A DNA stretch of 15,472 nt from JBBTRN01 sp038065175 (GTDB lineage Bacteria > Patescibacteriota > Doudnabacteria > UBA920): contig JBBTRN010000014.1 of NCBI GenBank assembly GCA_038065175.1, positions 1 through 15,472 of the forward strand, in the 5' to 3' direction. Below, piece after piece: positions 1-6,208 of the stretch. A program made the position numbers and the translations under genes. Below the pieces are notes generated by a model. That model had not been told where the DNA came from. It was given only the letters and a program-made list of their open reading frames with translations, and ran no database searches. Position 1 is the stretch's first letter, and every line of letters starts with the position of its first letter.

Positions 1-40
1 AAGGTATCTGTAGATCTGTACCTATCTGTATATCTGGATT
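1..40. repeat. degenerate ATCTGTA word repeat at a gene end
   Basis: Four imperfect copies of a 7-8 nt word (GTATCTGTA, GATCTGTA, CTATCTGTA, TATCTGG) run through the window edge into the last codons of the DUF457-like gene. The array may continue outside the window. Confidence 0.45.
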
Positions 41-570
41 ATAAAATAAGTTGCAATTAATATTATTAAAATTTCTAAATAAAAACTAATTCTCTTTGAA
101 TAAAGATACAAGAATTTAAAAGAATGCTTAAAAAAATTCTTGTCTTCTATCCTAAAACCCTCCTCGCGGCGCGATAGCGCGTATATTTTACGGTTAAACG
201 GCCACAGCCACATTATTCCGTATTCAACGCTGTCTAAAAGGAAATGGCTCCAGCTTGCCAGCCACAAAACCAATCCGAATATTTTTGTATAATCCAATCC
301 GCCAAAAATGAAAATCAATAAGCCTGGGGCGAGCCATGAGACCGGCGCATGGAAGAAAAATTTGTGGTGATTAGGCGTATCTTTATGCGAAACCAGCAAA
401 TTCTTCTGTCGGGCAAAAGAATAAAAAACATCCAAGTCCGGGGCAAAACCCCAAAACGCCCCGAATGCCAAAAGCTGGTTAACCTGACTCGCGTCCAAGT
501 CTGGTTTTAAAATTTTAATGAGCGCGTGGGCTGTTAAAAAACCCGCAGCAATATGTCCAGTAGGCAGCAT
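22..570 (-). CDS. YdjM/DUF457-like membrane protein, putative metal-dependent hydrolase
   Basis: A 182-residue integral membrane protein that resembles the YdjM/YbcI (DUF457) family of membrane-bound putative metal-dependent hydrolases. What can be seen: an N-terminal TGH motif (residues 4-6), an Asp-Leu-Asp near 45-47, a His-His pair near 68-69 followed by another His, an SHFLLDS motif near 108-114, and hydrophobic segments between these, including one at the C-terminus (about 163-180). In the family such His and Asp residues are thought to bind metal, but no substrate is established, so the function is inferred from family resemblance only. The ATG lies 10 nt after the secE stop, so the gene is probably co-transcribed with secE. 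No Shine-Dalgarno is visible. The gene is complete and ends in TAG. Confidence 0.75.
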   Translation of the reverse strand: MLPTGHIAAGFLTAHALIKILKPDLDASQVNQLLAFGAFWGFAPDLDVFYSFARQKNLLVSHKDTPNHHKFFFHAPVSWLAPGLLIFIFGGLDYTKIFGLVLWLASWSHFLLDSVEYGIMWLWPFNRKIYALSRREEGFRIEDKNFFKHSFKFLYLYSKRISFYLEILIILIATYFIIQIYR

Positions 571-580
571 TAATTATAAA

Positions 581-760
581 TTATTTAACAACTTTTTCAA
601 ATAAAGACAAAATTCCCAAATCAGCCAAACCTAAAACCAAGGCAATGACAATACTGAACACGATTACTGTTATTGTATATTTTATGGTTTCTTTTCTGGT
701 CGGCCAGACTACTTTGGCCAATTCCGCCTTAACTTCGCCTAAAAATTGAATAGGATTCAT
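581..760 (-). CDS. secE: preprotein translocase subunit SecE
   Basis: A 59-residue protein. SecE clamps and stabilises SecY in the SecYEG protein-conducting channel of the inner membrane. The sequence shows the short bacterial form: an amphipathic cytoplasmic helix (residues 5-16), the hallmark VVWPTRKET segment (17-25), and one transmembrane helix (about 28-50). The length fits single-spanning SecE proteins (about 60-65 residues). The ATG at 760 is the only start that gives this fold. In most bacteria secE is followed by nusG; here a DUF457-like gene follows after 10 nt, so nusG is displaced. A consensus promoter and a leader of about 100 nt lie upstream. The recognition is secure because the WP(T/S)R motif and the helix are in the right order. 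Confidence 0.95.
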   Translation of the reverse strand: MNPIQFLGEVKAELAKVVWPTRKETIKYTITVIVFSIVIALVLGLADLGILSLFEKVVK

Positions 761-859
761 AACATAAAAAGGGTTCCCTTGCCTCTTTTGCGGCTCGGGA
801 CGGCATCTAAAAAATTTTTTAAAGTTTGCCTTTTTTAAAAGGCCTTGGAGGCCTTTAAT
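761..859 (-). promoter_or_regulatory. structured 5' leader of secE
   Basis: The expected leader can fold. AAAGGCC and GGCCTTT form a perfect 7-bp stem around a 5-nt loop (839-857). GGCAT at the 5' end can pair with ATGCC further on (802-806) to enclose it. A second hairpin pairs TCCC with GGGA and GCC with GGC around a GA/AA internal loop (about 774-799). It is followed by a short U run (766-770) just before the start codon. No known riboswitch class is recognised. It could be an attenuator or only a stable leader. Confidence 0.4.
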
Positions 860-865
860 GCCTGT

Positions 866-894
866 ATTTTACCTATTAGGCGGTTTTGTGTCAA
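866..894 (-). promoter_or_regulatory. strong sigma70-type promoter for secE
   Basis: On the minus strand a perfect TTGACA (889-894) is followed after exactly 17 nt by TAAAAT (866-871). Transcription would start near 859, giving a leader of about 100 nt before the secE ATG. It lies just past the response-regulator stop, so secE can be transcribed separately from the upstream genes. Confidence 0.8.
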
Positions 895-918
895 GGAATA
901 CGACTTTTTGCGTTATTT

Positions 919-1320
919 TTACCCTGCCTTGGCCAAAAGAGCCTGAACCTTTTCATAAAACTGGTTCATGTCCGTATTGGCCTTAACAAAATAGTCGTCA
1001 ATTTTTAAGGACTTTACCCTCAAAATATCCTTATCACTCCATAAATTACTCAAGACCACTACCGGGGTTTGGGCAATTTTTGCGTCCGGATAATTTCTAA
1101 TTTTTTCGAGCACAAGAAACCCGTCGACTTTAGGAATTAATAAATCCAACAAGACCAAATCCGGTTTTTTGTCTAAAATCGCATCCACAGCCACTTGCCC
1201 GTCTTCTGCCTGGAACACTTCGTATCCAAAAGTCTTAAACTTGTCAGCCATGATTTTCCTAAGCATGCCATCGTCTTCTACGACTATTAAAATTTTTTTG
1301 CCATTGTTCATATTAACCAT
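919..1320 (-). CDS. stand-alone response regulator receiver protein
   Basis: A 133-residue single-domain response regulator (REC, CheY-like) with no output domain. The acidic pocket is E15-D16-D17, the phospho-acceptor is D59 in a VLLDLLIP context, the conserved Ser/Thr position is S91 (VVVLSN), and the conserved lysine is K113. It presumably accepts phosphate from a histidine kinase and acts by protein contact, but no kinase is encoded in the window. The start at 1320 overlaps the upstream gene's stop by 8 nt. An in-frame ATG at 1311 would leave a 1-nt gap and an equally good domain. Neither start has a Shine-Dalgarno. The overlap suggests translational coupling with the membrane protein upstream, which may be its partner; that link is inferred from position only. 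Confidence 0.9.
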   Translation of the reverse strand: MVNMNNGKKILIVVEDDGMLRKIMADKFKTFGYEVFQAEDGQVAVDAILDKKPDLVLLDLLIPKVDGFLVLEKIRNYPDAKIAQTPVVVLSNLWSDKDILRVKSLKIDDYFVKANTDMNQFYEKVQALLAKAG

Positions 1321-2209
1321 TATAGCATACTATTGTCTGGTTAACAACTCCTTCGCTTCCAACCCGCACAAAGGTTTTACCAAAGGCTTTACCGGTCGAA
1401 ATATCGCTTGCCTGCAGTATATATTGCCCCGGATTCGCCCTTAAAAAAAACTTGCCGTCCTCCCGGCTAACAGCTGAACCAAAAATCATTCCCGGAAATT
1501 TACGGTTGAGCAGTTCAAATTTAACCCCGGAAATCGGCCACTTTCCCTTGCCGTCGAGCAAAACACCGAATAGTCTTAATTTCGGAAGCCAAAGCTCCAA
1601 TAGAAAAACAAAAAAATAAATGCCCACTCCGGCAAGCGCGGGCAAAGATTTAAAATTTTGCAAAACCGCAACAGCGCTCAAATAAATAAAACCAAACCAA
1701 AATAAAACCGCAACCAGCATTTTAAAAAACAATTGGAAGTAAAAATGGATATACACAATACCCTGTTTGGCATGCTGATTCCAATCTTCCCCTTGCGGAT
1801 CCATGGGGATGTTCGGGGCAACGACATCCGCGCCCTCGCTTAAGTTAAAAAATTCGCCATGGTAAAGATGGGAATAAATCCCGTCGCTGGAAGCGGTAAT
1901 AAATTTGGAAGGAAAAATATAATTGGTCCTTTGCGCGAATATTTTAAACTTGCCCGGCCTGGCTAAAAAACCGTACCGCCCTTCCAAATCAGTAATGCAT
2001 GCCCCCTCGACTTTCCCCGTATCTGCGTAGACTAAGCTCACTTTTACCGGATCTAGCGGCTGTTTGCTTAGGCTGTCATAAACGACTCCCCAAAAACGCC
2101 TGCGCTCCCGAAGCTGTAATAAAACCAAAAGCCGGTTTAACAAGACTGTGAGCTTCAAAAACAAATTACTGAATACTGGAACCGTGATGTTAATTTTTTT
2201 TCCGGACAT
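1313..2209 (-). CDS. membrane protein with two carboxypeptidase-regulatory-like domains
   Basis: A 298-residue protein built symmetrically. A short N-terminal segment (hydrophobic around 15-33) precedes a beta-sandwich of the carboxypeptidase-regulatory-like (CarboxypepD_reg/Ig-like) type at about 39-110. Its diagnostic pattern is GVVYDSLSKQPLDPVKVSL...D..G.YGFLARPGKF. Two hydrophobic segments follow at about 158-185 and 190-212, then a second copy of the same domain at about 215-290 (GVLLDGKGKWPISGVKFEL...REDGKFFLRANPGQY). Such domains bind or stiffen surface structures and are not enzymes. The gene starts 3 nt after the folD stop and its end overlaps the response regulator by 8 nt, so the three form one transcription unit. 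I know of no assigned function. A role in cell-surface or pilus anchoring is a guess. Confidence 0.7.
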   Translation of the reverse strand: MSGKKINITVPVFSNLFLKLTVLLNRLLVLLQLRERRRFWGVVYDSLSKQPLDPVKVSLVYADTGKVEGACITDLEGRYGFLARPGKFKIFAQRTNYIFPSKFITASSDGIYSHLYHGEFFNLSEGADVVAPNIPMDPQGEDWNQHAKQGIVYIHFYFQLFFKMLVAVLFWFGFIYLSAVAVLQNFKSLPALAGVGIYFFVFLLELWLPKLRLFGVLLDGKGKWPISGVKFELLNRKFPGMIFGSAVSREDGKFFLRANPGQYILQASDISTGKAFGKTFVRVGSEGVVNQTIVCYNG

Positions 2210-2212
2210 GGG

Positions 2213-3055
2213 TTATTGACGAATTATTTGTTTTTTCTTGGCAACGTTTATTACATTCCTAAGCAACATGGCTACAGTTACCGGCCCTACCCCTCCCGGA
2301 ACCGGAGAAATTGCGGACGCAACATTCTTCACTGATTCAAAATCTACATCTCCCACAATTTCACCGCCGTCTTCCGCGGTGCCCGCATCTATAATTACTG
2401 CTCCGGGTTGTATTTTATCGCCGGTAATCAACTTAGGCTTCCCTGCGGCTGAAATTATTATATCGGCTTTTTTGAGAAGTTCGCCGGTATTTGCGGTAAA
2501 CTTATCGGCCGTATTCACATTGAGCCCTCGATGCTCAAGCAAATAGCTTAACGGGCGCCCGACCAGTTCCCCCTGTCCCATAATTAAAATATTTTTTTTC
2601 CGCAAATCTAATTTTAAGCCGTCTAAAATATTAACCACGGCCGCGGCAGTCGGAGGGATTATTTCAAAGTCGCCCTCGTAAAAACTGTTCCTGCGCGCCT
2701 GTCCTATGCAATCAACATCCACCCGCGGGTCAATAATGTCTGACGCGACCCGAGCTTCTATTTTTTTGGGTAAAGGCAGTTGGACTATTAACCCGCACAT
2801 ATTTTTTACCTGATTTAACTTTTGGATTTCTAAAACCAAATTCTCAGTGGTAATTTCCTTGCTAAAATCTGCCCGCAAGAACTTTATTCCGCATTCGGTC
2901 GCTTTTTTCGCCTTCAAATTCACATACTGAACGGAAACCGCGTTGTCCCCCACAAGTATATCGCAAAATACCGGCTGGAATGCGAGGCTGGTGACTTCTG
3001 TTTTTAATTGGCTGATGATATCCGAAGCAATCTTCCGGCCGTCGATAATATGCAT
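2213..3055 (-). CDS. folD: bifunctional methylenetetrahydrofolate dehydrogenase/cyclohydrolase FolD
   Basis: A 280-residue FolD, close to the usual 280-300. The enzyme interconverts 5,10-methylene-, 5,10-methenyl- and 10-formyl-tetrahydrofolate, supplying one-carbon units in the cytoplasm. Visible motifs: the SVQYVNLKAKK catalytic segment with Y44 and the catalytic lysine K48, the VQLPLP loop with Q92, D115 of the DVD motif, and the C-terminal SPVPGGVGPVT signature (about 249-259). Two departures stand out. The usual PCTPxG loop reads PPTAAA (134-139), and the usual GRSxxVGxP nucleotide loop reads GQGELVGRP (160-168), which removes the Arg and Ser that commonly contact the NADP phosphate. The core catalytic residues remain, so an active enzyme with altered cofactor handling is plausible. 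A MITE-like insertion lies 55 nt upstream. The ATG start at 3055 gives the canonical N-terminus. Confidence 0.93.
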   Translation of the reverse strand: MHIIDGRKIASDIISQLKTEVTSLAFQPVFCDILVGDNAVSVQYVNLKAKKATECGIKFLRADFSKEITTENLVLEIQKLNQVKNMCGLIVQLPLPKKIEARVASDIIDPRVDVDCIGQARRNSFYEGDFEIIPPTAAAVVNILDGLKLDLRKKNILIMGQGELVGRPLSYLLEHRGLNVNTADKFTANTGELLKKADIIISAAGKPKLITGDKIQPGAVIIDAGTAEDGGEIVGDVDFESVKNVASAISPVPGGVGPVTVAMLLRNVINVAKKKQIIRQ

Positions 3056-3109
3056 TAAAGTTAAAATCTGAACCCTAAAGTCTAAGGCCTAAACAAAATT
3101 TAAATTCTA

Positions 3110-3292
3110 CAGGACTTACGCACCACCGCTTTTTAGTCAGACCAAGCCTGACTTGCAAAGCGGCTCTGGCCAACTTCTTCGTTAAAATGCTACGGTTTTG
3201 TCGTCGTAGTCTGACTACGCCTCCAAAAATCCTCGGAAAATGCCTCCCTGCCTGCCGGCAGGCAGGGAATTTGGCTCAGTGCGTAAGTCCTG
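3110..3292. mobile_element. MITE-like non-autonomous element (183 bp)
   Basis: Perfect 14-bp terminal inverted repeats (CAGGACTTACGCAC at 3110-3123 and its complement at 3279-3292) bound a 183-bp segment. Identical 5-bp direct repeats TTCTA flank it at 3105-3109 and 3293-3297, as expected for a target-site duplication. It has no transposase and no convincing reading frame. The inside is rich in stems: TAGTCAGAC (3134-3142) can pair with GTCTGACTA (3209-3217), the latter also lies in a local hairpin at 3205-3219, and there is a perfect 22-bp palindrome at 3246-3267. The element sits between mrdA and folD. A transposase elsewhere in the genome would be needed to move it; its family is not identified here. 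Confidence 0.8.
3246..3267. repeat. perfect 22-bp palindrome inside the MITE-like element
   Basis: A fully self-complementary sequence with half-site CCCTGCCTGCC followed directly by its reverse complement. It is much more GC-rich than its surroundings. It may be a repeat of its own carried within the element. Confidence 0.6.
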
Positions 3293-3297
3293 TTCTA

Positions 3298-3425
3298 AAA
3301 TACAAATAGCTCGCTTTGGAGTTTAAGTTTTGGACTTTGGACGTTTGTTTAAATTTTAGAATTTCAAGTTTATATTTCTATATATAATCTAATTTTGTCA
3401 ATTTTGTTCAATTATGTCAATCTTG
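3298..3425 (-). promoter_or_regulatory. AT-rich spacer between mrdA and the MITE, possible folD promoter
   Basis: This stretch and the one on the other side of the element (3056-3104) hold no gene. On the minus strand there are repeated TTGACA-like words (3415-3420, 3396-3401, with TTGAAC between) followed by TATATA-rich sequence at 3381-3387. Several -35/-10 pairings are possible, none with both ideal boxes and ideal spacing. If one is the folD promoter, transcription would run through the MITE-like element. Further on are AAAGTCCAAAA/GTCTAAGG-type word repeats. Confidence 0.3.
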
Positions 3426-5384
3426 TCATTTGTTATATCTGTTCTCCGACCACCACCTCAATACTTCCTTAACTACAGGCACAGATACCGCACTGCCCTC
3501 GCCCCCGGCTTCCACCAGCACTGAAATTACAATTAGCGGGTCTTCGTAGGGGGCATAAGCCGTAAACCAGGCATGCGTGCGCTTCGGATCCGAACCGTCA
3601 AATTGTGAAGTGCCGGTTTTCCCAGCTGATGTTATTGATAAGGTGTTCAAAGCCCTGCCCGACCCGCTCACCACAGTTTCCCTCATTCCGTCCTGCACCA
3701 GCTTAATATGCCTTAAATCAACAAATCGATCGAATAAAATTTGGGGCTTTTGCTCAAACAGCACGCTGTTTGCGTCATCGCCCTTTAGCACCTTTTTCAT
3801 GACTTGCGGCTGCATGGCTATCCCTCGGTTGGCAATGGCAGCGGTCCATACCGCTACTTGTAGCGGCGTAACAAGAACATCGCCCTGGCCGATGCCTACA
3901 TGGTAAGTATCTCCCAAATACCACCTGCTTAAAATCTTATCGTCTTTATAAAATTGCTTTTTCCATTCCGGGTCAGGCACAAGCCCCGGAGCTTCGCTAG
4001 GCAGGTCAATTCCCGTAAGTTTACCTAAATTAAATTTGCGGTAATATGCCGCAAGCCTGTCTATCCCAAGGCCAGGCAAATCTTGCTTCGGGTAGCCGCC
4101 GGAAACAATGTAAAAGAAAATGTCGCTACTTTTCGCAATTGCCTGTTTAACATCTACTTTTCCTAACCCATCCCTTTTCCATCCGTAAAAATTATAATTA
4201 ATTGAAGGGTCAAATTGATGCGAGATTACCAAAACCCCTTTGTCATGATATTCTGTTTTCTCGTCAATTACTTTCTCCTCTAGCGCAGCTAAGGCCACCA
4301 TTGGCTTTACGGTCGAACCTGGTGGGTAAGTGCCGGAAATAACTCTGTTAAAAAGCGGTAAAGATGTGTCTTCCAAAATTTTTTGGTATTCTTGATTGGT
4401 AAAACCTCTCATAAACTTGCCCCCATCTACCCCAGGCAAGCTTATAAAAGCCAGGACTTCGCCGGTTTTTGGGTTCATTGCCACAGCCGCGCTGCGCCTT
4501 TTAGAAAGGCCATTGCCCTTCAGTTGCCTATATAAAAAATCTTGCAGGTCTTTATCTATATTTAAGATTAAACTGTTTCCGCTTTGCGGCTCCTGGTTTC
4601 CCAGCTTACTCACTAATACCCCCCTGGCGTCCACCTCGATTTGGCTGGAACCGTTTTGCCCGCGCAAATAGTTTTCATACATTTGCTCAATCCCGGATTT
4701 TCCTATAAAGTCCACGGCGCTGTAAAAATTTTTATTCAGCGACGCGAATTCCTCTTCTGAAACTAAAGCGGCGTAGCCTAGAACATGGAACAAGCTTTCG
4801 GCATTTAAGTACTCCCTCACCGGAACCTTTTGGACCGAAAAACCTAAAAAATCTGGAGCCCTTGTTTCAAACAATATACTTTGCTCAAGCGGCACATCCT
4901 GCCTAATAACAATCATATCCAGGGAATTGGGGCTGCTGGCAAATATTTTTTTTTCCGCGGCGCTTGCGTCAAAATCAATGATTTCTGAAAGTTCTTGCAA
5001 TTGGCGGCTTAGGTCAACACCCTTTAAATCAAAAGGCGTGGCAATCAAATTAAAACTGGCTGTGTTCCGAGCCAAGACTTGGCCTGCGCGGTCTTTTATT
5101 ATCCCTCTCGGCGCCAAAACTACCTGCCTGCGCAGACGGTTATTTTCCGCGAAAAGGCTATAGTATTCCCCCTCAACTACCTGTAAATAAAAAACTTTAG
5201 CCAAAATAATAAAAAATACCGCAAACAAAATCCACTGTAGCCGTTTGGCGGTAAAAATAAAATTATCATGCGCAAAACCCTCGACTGAACTCAAAGAATC
5301 CACCGCGGACTCCTCCCACTCAAGCGGTTTTATTTCACGGCGCTTGTCTGAATCAAAATCTAAATTAAAAGGGTTTTTATTCAT
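3426..5384 (-). CDS. mrdA: penicillin-binding protein 2 (peptidoglycan D,D-transpeptidase)
   Basis: A 652-residue class B penicillin-binding protein of the PBP2/elongasome type. It cross-links peptidoglycan strands during lateral wall growth and is anchored in the membrane with its catalytic domain outside. Order of parts: a cytoplasmic N-terminus of about 45 residues, one transmembrane helix (about 48-68), the dimerisation/pedestal domain (about 75-270), and the transpeptidase domain (about 295-645). Catalytic motifs are complete: S357-T-V-K360, S419-S-D421 and K589-T-G-T. The ATG at 5384 is the natural start before the transmembrane helix. It is the last gene of mreB-mreC-mreD-mrdA, 103 nt after mreD. 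rodA, a frequent neighbour and partner, is not in the window. The gene ends in TGA. Confidence 0.95.
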   Translation of the reverse strand: MNKNPFNLDFDSDKRREIKPLEWEESAVDSLSSVEGFAHDNFIFTAKRLQWILFAVFFIILAKVFYLQVVEGEYYSLFAENNRLRRQVVLAPRGIIKDRAGQVLARNTASFNLIATPFDLKGVDLSRQLQELSEIIDFDASAAEKKIFASSPNSLDMIVIRQDVPLEQSILFETRAPDFLGFSVQKVPVREYLNAESLFHVLGYAALVSEEEFASLNKNFYSAVDFIGKSGIEQMYENYLRGQNGSSQIEVDARGVLVSKLGNQEPQSGNSLILNIDKDLQDFLYRQLKGNGLSKRRSAAVAMNPKTGEVLAFISLPGVDGGKFMRGFTNQEYQKILEDTSLPLFNRVISGTYPPGSTVKPMVALAALEEKVIDEKTEYHDKGVLVISHQFDPSINYNFYGWKRDGLGKVDVKQAIAKSSDIFFYIVSGGYPKQDLPGLGIDRLAAYYRKFNLGKLTGIDLPSEAPGLVPDPEWKKQFYKDDKILSRWYLGDTYHVGIGQGDVLVTPLQVAVWTAAIANRGIAMQPQVMKKVLKGDDANSVLFEQKPQILFDRFVDLRHIKLVQDGMRETVVSGSGRALNTLSITSAGKTGTSQFDGSDPKRTHAWFTAYAPYEDPLIVISVLVEAGGEGSAVSVPVVKEVLRWWSENRYNK

Positions 5385-5487
5385 AAAACATTTTTAAACC
5401 TAAACGAACTTTTTTTGACTTGGATCTGCCGATGTTGCAGTCAGGGCTCCCTATCGCTAACATTTCAGTTATTTGTAAATTTTGTGC

Positions 5488-6018
5488 TTATTTTAACGCC
5501 AGCCTTTTTGTTTCCATGCCGATTATTATTTTAAGCGCAAATCGCCAAAGGGCAAACACAGGAAAAGAAGCAAATAACCCAAAGATGATACTGAAAATTA
5601 TTCTAAGAATAACGGGGTTAAATTCTATGACATCCGAAAACGCGGCATGGGGCAGGATTTTAGCAAAAATTCTTAAAAAAATCTCAACTGCCAAAAGACC
5701 CACGGACAGAAACAAAAAGATAGATTTAAAATTCAGCTCTGCTGCCCAAAAAGTTTTTATTGACCAGTTCAATAAAGATGCGGTAAAAAGAAAGCTGAAA
5801 AGAAAGCTCCCAAAAGGCCCGGAAGAGTAAAAATCAAGCAACAACCCGCAAAAAAAAGCTATAAATAAAAACCCAACTTCCTTTTTCTCTAAAGCTGAAA
5901 AAATTACCAGCAAAGCAAGCAAATTTAACCTCACGGGCGTACCATAAAATAAATGTTCAATTTCCATATTCAAAGCCAAAAGAATCAGTATCAAAATTGT
6001 ATAGGCTATATATCTCAT
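5488..6018 (-). CDS. mreD: rod shape-determining protein MreD
   Basis: A 176-residue polytopic membrane protein in the mreD position, between mreC and the PBP2 gene. MreD is part of the Mre/Rod complex that links cytoplasmic MreB filaments to wall synthesis. Hydrophobic segments span most of the length (about 4-20, 30-45, 48-70, 72-85, 98-120, 132-158), as in the family; sequence conservation is low, so the call leans on topology and gene order. The start was set at the ATG at 6018. The frame stays open 8 codons further upstream, but only to a TTG inside a perfect hairpin (6031-6052), and those residues do not look like an MreD N-terminus. The 190-nt spacer from mreC is full of hairpins. Confidence 0.85.
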   Translation of the reverse strand: MRYIAYTILILILLALNMEIEHLFYGTPVRLNLLALLVIFSALEKKEVGFLFIAFFCGLLLDFYSSGPFGSFLFSFLFTASLLNWSIKTFWAAELNFKSIFLFLSVGLLAVEIFLRIFAKILPHAAFSDVIEFNPVILRIIFSIIFGLFASFPVFALWRFALKIIIGMETKRLALK

Positions 6019-6030
6019 GTTAAATGAATA

Positions 6031-6061
6031 ACCTCGGGGCAAGCCCCGAGGTATCGGGGCT
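6031..6061 (-). promoter_or_regulatory. two mutually exclusive hairpins just upstream of mreD
   Basis: Two perfect stems share one arm. ACCTCGGGGC and GCCCCGAGGT pair around AA at 6031-6052, ending 12 nt before the mreD ATG. AGCCCCGA (6042-6049) can instead pair with TCGGGGCT (6054-6061) around a 4-nt loop. Only one can form at a time. No U run follows on the minus strand, so it is not a simple terminator. Confidence 0.5.
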
Positions 6062-6102
6062 AATTATTAGCGTTCATTCGCCAAAGCTTGTTATCCGACT
6101 TC

Positions 6103-6161
6103 GTCCGCCTTAGGCGGACTACGGAGGATTCGCCCCCATTAATCCCGCCGCAAGCGGCGGG
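6103..6161. repeat. hairpin pair in the mreC-mreD spacer
   Basis: Two further perfect inverted repeats: GTCCGCC-TTA-GGCGGAC at 6103-6119, extended by flanking TCCG/CGGA, and CCCGCCGC-AA-GCGGCGGG at 6144-6161. Both are GC-rich islands in an AT-rich spacer. The TCCGCC-N-GGCGGA core recurs at 11499-11513 and 14766-14781, so it is a dispersed palindromic repeat. Confidence 0.65.
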
Positions 6162-6208
6162 GTATTAAAGCGGAGGCGAATAAATTAAAATAATACTGAA
6201 TTTTTGTG

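Noticed and set aside
761..859. tRNA-Trp gene, which often lies near secE
   Set aside because: The region forms stems but has no T-arm consensus, anticodon arm or acceptor pairing.
3110..3292. CRISPR or tandem-repeat explanation for the repeats upstream of folD
   Set aside because: There are only two repeat copies, in inverted orientation, with a target duplication outside them; that is a transposon-type layout.
5377..5463. A 28-codon minus-strand frame overlapping the mrdA start
   Set aside because: No coding character, no ribosome site, and the length is expected by chance in a 103-nt spacer.
6019..6042. TTG-initiated extension of mreD
   Set aside because: The added codons lie within a perfect hairpin, and the residues are not MreD-like.
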